Positions 58,950 through 64,000 of a stretch of DNA of 64,000 nt are shown piece by piece. This DNA comes from Emydura subglobosa. Lineage: Eukaryota; Chordata; Testudines; Chelidae. The DNA lies in the NCBI GenBank assembly GCA_007922225.1, contig ML679958.1:54144838-54208837 (forward strand), in the 5' to 3' direction. The position numbers were made by a program, and so were the translations under genes. Every line of letters begins with the position of its first letter. Within the stretch, counting starts at the first letter, position 1. The notes under the pieces were generated by a model. That model searched no databases. It was not told where the DNA came from and saw only the letters and a list, made by a program, of their open reading frames with translations.

Positions 58950-59222
58950 TTAAAGGCTCTTATAAAATCTCCCCCTCATTCTTGTCTTCTGCAGACTAAA
59001 CAAGCTGAATTCCCTCAGCCTCTCCTCATATGTCTTGTGCTTCAGCCCCATAATCATTTTTGTTGCCCTCCGCTGAACTCTCTCCAATTTGTCCACATCC
59101 TTTTTGTAGTGGGGGGCCCAAAACTGGACACAATACTCCAAATGCGGCCTCACCAATGCTGAATAGAAGGGAATAATCACTTCCCGCGATCTGCTGGCAA
59201 TGCTTCTATTAATGCAGCCCAA
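58950..59222 (-). pseudogene. CR1 ORF2 C-terminal fragment
   Basis: 90 codons: [30 protein letters not shown] and [15 protein letters not shown], nearly identical in pattern to residues in the 13283-14425 frame. No catalytic residues are in this part. Confidence 0.92.
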
Positions 59223-59599
59223 TATGCTATTAGCCTTCTTGGCACCAGGGCACAGTGATGACTCATATCCAGCTTCTTGTCCACTGTAACCCCCAGGTTA
59301 TTTTCTGCAGAACTGCTACCTAGCTCGTCAATCCCAGTTTGTAGCTATGCATGGGATTCTTCCATTCTAAGTGGAGGACTCTGCACTTGTCCTTGTTGAA
59401 CCTGATCAGATTTCTTTTGTCCCAATCCTCCAAATTAGTCTAGGTTACTCTGTATCCTATCCCTACCTTCCAGGGTATCTACCACTCTCCCTAGCTTAGT
59501 GTCATCTGCAAACTTGCTGAGGGTGCAATCTATCCCATCCTCCAGATCATTAATGAAGATGTTGAACAAAACTGGCCCCAGGACCAACCCCAAAAGCGC

Positions 59600-60124
59600 C
59601 AACTGCATTGAGGAAGTAATGGAGCAAGTCCTGATAAGAAGGACTTAGATCCTGTAAGCGAGTGACTGTAAGTGAGTGAGGGACAGAGCTGAGAATTAAA
59701 AGCAATAGTGAAAGCATTCAGAATACTATCAATCTCTGTATTATGTAGGTATGCATAAAAACAGCAAATGTGAGGGGTTGCCAAGACTATATTACCCACC
59801 AAACCTACAATTAAAATATTCCCACAGGATAGCTGCAGAACATCTGTATTGTCATTCCTGGTGTCCTGCTCTTAACTTTGTTTTTTTAATGTGGTTGCTC
59901 CTCTGTATGTACCTGTTAGCAGCCACCAATAAGGCAGTAAATGAGTAGGCTCTTGAGTGTATCATTTCTAAAGCAATACAGAAGTATTGACTAGATTTTG
60001 TAGATTAAGCACTGAGTGACTGCACCTAAGTAGTGATTTGGATTAACTAAATGTTTTTACCGATTGACAGTAAGTGTCCTATAGAAGCTTACAGAGCAAC
60101 AAGGCAATTGTGATTAAATGGATG
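59600..60124. other. No gene seen
   Basis: Non-coding. 'gagcgagtgactgtaagtgagtgagg'-like text at 59657-59683 is a minor low-complexity patch. Confidence 0.45.
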
Positions 60125-60256
60125 AATCACTTGATGATTACCTATTCTGGTCATTCCCTCTGAAGTGCCTGCCATTGGCTACTGCTGGAAGACAGGATAC
60201 TGGGTTAGATGGACCATTGGTCTGATCCAGTATGGCCATTCTTATGTTCTTAAATT
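60125..60256 (+). repeat. CR1 3' end, TTCTTATGTTCTTA-tailed subfamily
   Basis: 'tcacttgatgattacctattctg', 'ggaagacaggatactgggttagatggaccattggtctgatcc' and 'agtatggccattcttatgttctta'. Same subfamily as the 3' end at 3435-3530, with a different octamer from the copy at 14.5 kb. Confidence 0.85.
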
Positions 60257-60507
60257 ACCACAAGCCTAACAACATGGCGTTCAAGCAACTCTTCCTTCAT
60301 CCCACTCACTAGATCCATATAAACCTATTTAAGTCACCGGGCTCAGCAGCTTCCTCTCTTCTCTTCCACATGAGAAACAAAAGCAGCAGCCAGGAGTTGC
60401 TTACAGAGGTGAACATTGGAAAGTCCCAGACATTGCACGTAAAAAATAATCCAAACCATAGAGATGAAAGGGAGAATAGAAAACAAATGCCTCCAAAAGA
60501 ATAATAC

Positions 60508-60705
60508 CTACTTCTCATGTAATATTTTTCATTAGTACATCTCAAAGTACTTTACAAAGGAGATCAGTATTTCTATTTTACAGATGAGGAAACTAAGGCA
60601 CAGAGAGGGGAAGTGGCTTGCCTAGGGTCACCCGGTAATCCAGATGCAGACCCAGGAATGGATCCCGCATCTCGGACCAATACTTTGTCCTCCAGGTCAA
60701 CAAAT
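60508..60705 (-). repeat. MIR-like SINE/LINE tail, minus strand
   Basis: 'catctcaaagtactttacaaaggag' (tail), 'ttttacagatgaggaaactaaggcacagagagg' and 'aagtggcttgcctagggtcac' (60575-60631) are the MIR core in reverse. The region further right is the tRNA-related part, with weak similarity. Confidence 0.85.
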
Positions 60706-60994
60706 CTATATGAGTTTCTCAAGTAATATGATAACAAAGAGGATAGCTCAGTTATTAGCTGTACAAAGGCATCATGTCTTGAACCACAGAAGTGAACATT
60801 TTTGTTCTGGAGACACTGATGTCTGAAAAAGATTAAAAGAATCAGAAATAAATAGTATGGTAAAATAACTAACTGGATATATGATAACCATGTGCAAAAT
60901 ATTTGAAGGAAAAGCCACAGAGAAATGGGAATTATTTTGATTGGGAAGGGCAATGTAGTAATAGGATGAAATGACAAAAATAAAATTCAGCATA

Positions 60995-61180
60995 TTATGA
61001 AACCGTTGTTTAGTGCAAGAGCTGTTGAATTATGGAGTAGCCTTGAATGGGAAGAGGTGGAAGTCCCATTGCTTAAGTCACTTAAAACTAGACTGAACAA
61101 ATCACTAGGGAGTAATATTGCATGGGGAGGGAGATGGAGAAGATGAGCTAATAGGTCTTTTCCTTTCCAGTGCTGCATTA
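60995..61180 (+). repeat. Old CR1-like 3' region
   Basis: 'gaattatggagtagccttgaatgggaagaggtggaagtccc' (ORF2 C-terminal pattern), 'cttaaaactagactgaacaaatcactagg' and 'tgagctaataggtcttttcc' (61144-61163). The tail is lost. Diverged subfamily. Confidence 0.65.
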
Positions 61181-61242
61181 AAAATAGTGAAATCCATGAT
61201 GTGGAACTTTCTGTAAAACATAGCCCTTAACGTTGTTTTAAC

Positions 61243-61278
<36 letters not shown>

Positions 61279-61280
61279 TC
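61243..61280 (+). repeat. (TTTC)n microsatellite
   Basis: Nine or more uninterrupted TTTC units. A shorter (TTTC)n lies at about 50785-50802. Confidence 0.95.
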
Positions 61281-61959
61281 AAGATTCTATATGGAAAGGG
61301 TCGGTGGATCTGTTGTTCCTCAGAAAGGCTGAAAGAGATATTCTTATAGTAGCTATGCTTATATTTTTTTTAAACCTGGCTACAAAGAAGATATGATGGG
61401 GTGTATTCACATGGTTGAATCTATCTATTACTGACAATATGAGAAATGACAAAATGACTTTGAGAACATTAAGTAGCAGTGCACATACACAGAAGTTAAT
61501 TTTATATGGGGGTCCATTTGCATTACAAATGTGTTTGGGCAAGGAAAAAAGGGGATTATTAAAGACGCACAGTACAGACAGAAGGACACAATGAATAGCA
61601 ACTGATGCAAATAAGAGAAAAAATTGTGGAAGTGACTTATTCAATATTTATTCGTCTCAAGATGCATGACTGAATTCAGATGAAAACAATACTGCCTTCT
61701 TAATGATATGAATAGACAGCTTTGATGGTAAAGAACCATTTACCTTATACAATCTTGTATAGTTCAGGTTTGTGTTGAATGCTTTTGCATAACAAGATAT
61801 GCAAAATTCCAATTTTTTTCCTTTTCATAATTTCAGACTAATCATTTCTTAGTGATGATAATGACAACCGATGTTAAATAGTCTCTCTTATCTCATATAG
61901 TTACCTGTCTATGAAAATACTTCAACAGAATAAATGCAAAAAGTTAAATCTATAAGGCC

Positions 61960-62105
61960 TTAATTTAGCAAAGCACTTAAGCATGTGCTTAAATGCATCC
62001 CTATTTGAAAAAGTATTTAAGCAAGTGCTTAAGTTAAAACATGACCAAATCTCATTGAAGTCAATGGGATTGAAGCACATGCTTAAATGCTTTGCTGAAT
62101 AGTGA
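61960..62105. repeat. Ancient dispersed repeat with AAGCATGTGCTTAA and CAATGGG blocks
   Basis: 'gcacttaagcatgtgcttaaatgc', 'atttaagcaagtgcttaag', 'tctcattgaagtcaatgggattgaagcacatgcttaaatgctttgctgaat'. Internally repetitive and partly palindromic. A related text is at 33190-33250 ('gcctaaattaagcacatgtttaaaagctttgtctgaat'). Confidence 0.6.
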
Positions 62106-64000
62106 AATTCAATTATTTCTGCCTACCCACCCAATCAAAAAGCCACTTAGCAGAAATAAATTCTGGTTAAAAATCTAAAATGCACCACACAATATTTCAG
62201 TGTATTCATTTGATCAAAATGTTGAATTATGAAAGTCTCCAGTAATCATTGAGAAATGAGCCTGAACTAGAATCCCAGCAAACTGGCAAACTTGGGATGG
62301 GAAAGAGAGATCTGAAACCCAGATACTAAGTTAGAGCTAAATATCACAACTATTGCATCTCTATCAGTCCACTGCAGTTCATGGAAAGACTCTCTCCTAG
62401 TTCAATAGCTTTGGATGAGGCTGCAAACTTGTTTGAACAAGAATTACCAATTTAAACTCCCTCAAACCATGGCTGGCACTGCTGGGGTGATCAAGGGGAT
62501 AGGTGACACACAAAATGATCCTCAGGGCATCTCTAATTATTGTCAGAAAGGCCAAAATATGCACAAAGTTATCGAGCGTTAAGCAGTGGAAAAGACTGAC
62601 AAAATGTTGATACTGTAGCCAAATTTTACTTTTTTAAAATTCTTAAAATTCAAGATTTTCCAGAGGTCTAACTAGCCCCTGGACTCCTGAGAGGTTGTGT
62701 GTGTGTGTTTTAATGCAGGGACCCCAAAATACCCAATCCTCCACCCCCAACAATGGGACCCTACAACCAGTACTGCCCCAGACCTATGCAGGGGAAATGG
62801 CATTGAAAACCAAACCTCAGATTTTGCAGCCCTGGAATATGTGTCTGAGCCATATCTTATGATAGGAGGATTTTGTTGTAGTTGCTTTTGAGTAGAACAT
62901 TTTCTCTTTTTCAGGAATATTTTTGAAAAATGACATATTCATACATAAGAATTGAATGTCTATAAATGGAGAGAAAGGGTTATAAAATTCTCCACACTAC
63001 TTATATTGCCTCCCATAAATTTTCCCATCCCCATAGCTCCTAGTGATATCCACTCAGCTGCAACAACTTTATTTTCATTTGGGAATTTATTTACTCACAA
63101 ACATTCAGTACTAATTCAGCAGCTGGTTTTCAGTAAGGGCCTCCATTTACTAGCTGGTCCAGTTGAGTTTGCCAAAGAGGTCAACGCCTCAGGGGAAGTC
63201 CTAGGCACTGAGCTAGGGATTCAGGTTGTATTAGAATTTAGGATCTTCTTGATATCCTGTCCTTTAATCACGAGAGGTTACCATTCCTCCATTCCCAGAA
63301 CTGTCACCTCAATAAGACAATAATGCCAGAATAATTTTTGAACATCAGCCCTAGAAAACCCCAGTTCAAATAAACCAGCCTTTCTACTGCTGTAATGTCA
63401 GTTTATGAACCAATTTCAATCCTAGAGTAAGCAGATGCAACTCCTATTCAAATGATTGAGAGTTATAGTTGCCTATACCAGGTCTGTGATTTGGCCCATT
63501 GTGTCTAACAAGGCAGATTAAATAGAAATAATTACCGTAGAGACTGTGGATGCAAGTATTCATTCATGTAGAAAGGAGACACAGTTTTTGTTTCAAGGGC
63601 AGAAATCAAAGCAAGTGGAAATGGGAGGGATATGAATGATAGACAGGAAATGGGTAGGTTGATAGACATGGGCCAGAAGTACTTCTAGTAGGCCTGGGAT
63701 CTTGTGACTGAAAGATAAGACAAGAGACTGGTTTGGGGAGCACCTGAGAGGGCCCTCCAGATATCATTTCGGAGTACCTCTTAAATATGAAATAGGATTG
63801 GATTTAGTTAATCTTGGAATTCAGTGGGACTTTATTTCAGCACTAGCAAGGGAAAGGCAGTAGGTGGGGGTTCTATAGAGAAAGAAAGGTCTTGTAAATG
63901 ATGAGGTTCTCTTACTTCATTCCTGGAAAGGGTTCCTTTCTTTTAGGTTCTCACAAGGGACAGCTGGTAATTAGGGGTGGTAGGAAAACAATAATTCCAT
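62106..64000. other. No gene seen
   Basis: Non-coding AT-rich DNA. The 123-codon frame at 62952-63323 shows no domain, signal or repeat pattern and I treat it as fortuitous. Confidence 0.5.

Larger units (their letters stand above)
58196..59595 (-). mobile_element. CR1 LINE 3' part, minus strand, split by a solo LTR
   Basis: Reversed 3' end ('aatagaatattagagttggaaggg') at 58200, then the ORF2 C-terminus interrupted at CCTAG by the LTR (58355-58785). ORF2 continues to about 59595, where the text corresponds to the PILFNI region upstream of the FADD box. Without the LTR the two flanks join within the 'GLPR..V' codons. Truncated at its 5' end. Same subfamily as the 12.4-kb copy but more diverged. 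Confidence 0.92.

Noticed and set aside
62952..63323. 123-codon open frame
   Set aside because: No motif or signal peptide, and an isolated frame in non-coding DNA is expected at this length in 64 kb.
14517..64000. Host protein-coding exons, tRNA or rRNA genes
   Set aside because: I looked for conserved domain patterns with splice sites and for tRNA A/B boxes outside SINEs and found none I could support; very short exons could still be missed.

Overview
The window reads as vertebrate intergenic or intronic DNA from a sauropsid, most likely a turtle. It is AT-rich and CpG-poor, it carries no recognisable host exon, tRNA, rRNA or CRISPR, and its retrotransposons are mostly CR1 with the octamer-type 3' tails (ATTCTATG-like). 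Several non-coding repeat families (the GTGACCAGAT-ended TA element, the TGTAGCCATGTTGGTC-ended family, and the repeat ending in TTTGTTAGTCTTTAAGGTGC) are ones I associate with chelonian and crocodilian genomes. That link is from memory and was not searched.

Layout. 1-9050: a TIR-type repeat and an LTR-like block (1.46-2.2 kb), a degraded CR1 (2.46-3.53 kb), a palindromic repeat (6.6 kb) and a MIR-like SINE (7.6 kb). 9.06-10.54 kb: both ends of a non-CR1 non-LTR retrotransposon, with the centre missing and an antisense CR1 ORF1 piece in its place. 12.4-14.5 kb: the best preserved CR1, with ORF2 broken by one frameshift. 17.6-18.4 kb: a promoter-like segment and a solo LTR with perfect target duplications. 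19.2-21.5 kb: a Ty3/Gypsy pol pseudogene on the minus strand, with a 119-bp TA-flanked MITE inserted in its reverse transcriptase. 24.9-28.34 kb: an almost complete but internally deleted CR1. 28.45-29.13 kb: a perfect inverted repeat flanking a 400-N assembly gap. 33.6-37.3 kb: a composite of an LTR-like repeat, a degenerate tandem repeat, and a CR1 with ORF1 esterase and ORF2 endonuclease. 42.5-45.7 kb: a TIR element, a LINE/SINE-like tail and two LTR-like repeats. 46-52 kb: several CR1 3' ends, one nested in an LTR-like repeat. 55-61 kb: an old CR1/L2-like ORF2, a CR1 split by a second copy of the 17.9-kb LTR, a hairpin repeat, a MIR-like SINE and microsatellites.

Nothing works as a gene system. 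Every coding remnant belongs to a mobile element, and each is frameshifted, interrupted by stops or truncated. The value of the window is its insertion history: nested elements with recoverable target duplications, two copies of one LTR family 40 kb apart, and a palindrome whose centre could not be assembled. I found no convincing novel functional system; the palindrome at the gap is the best candidate for follow-up.
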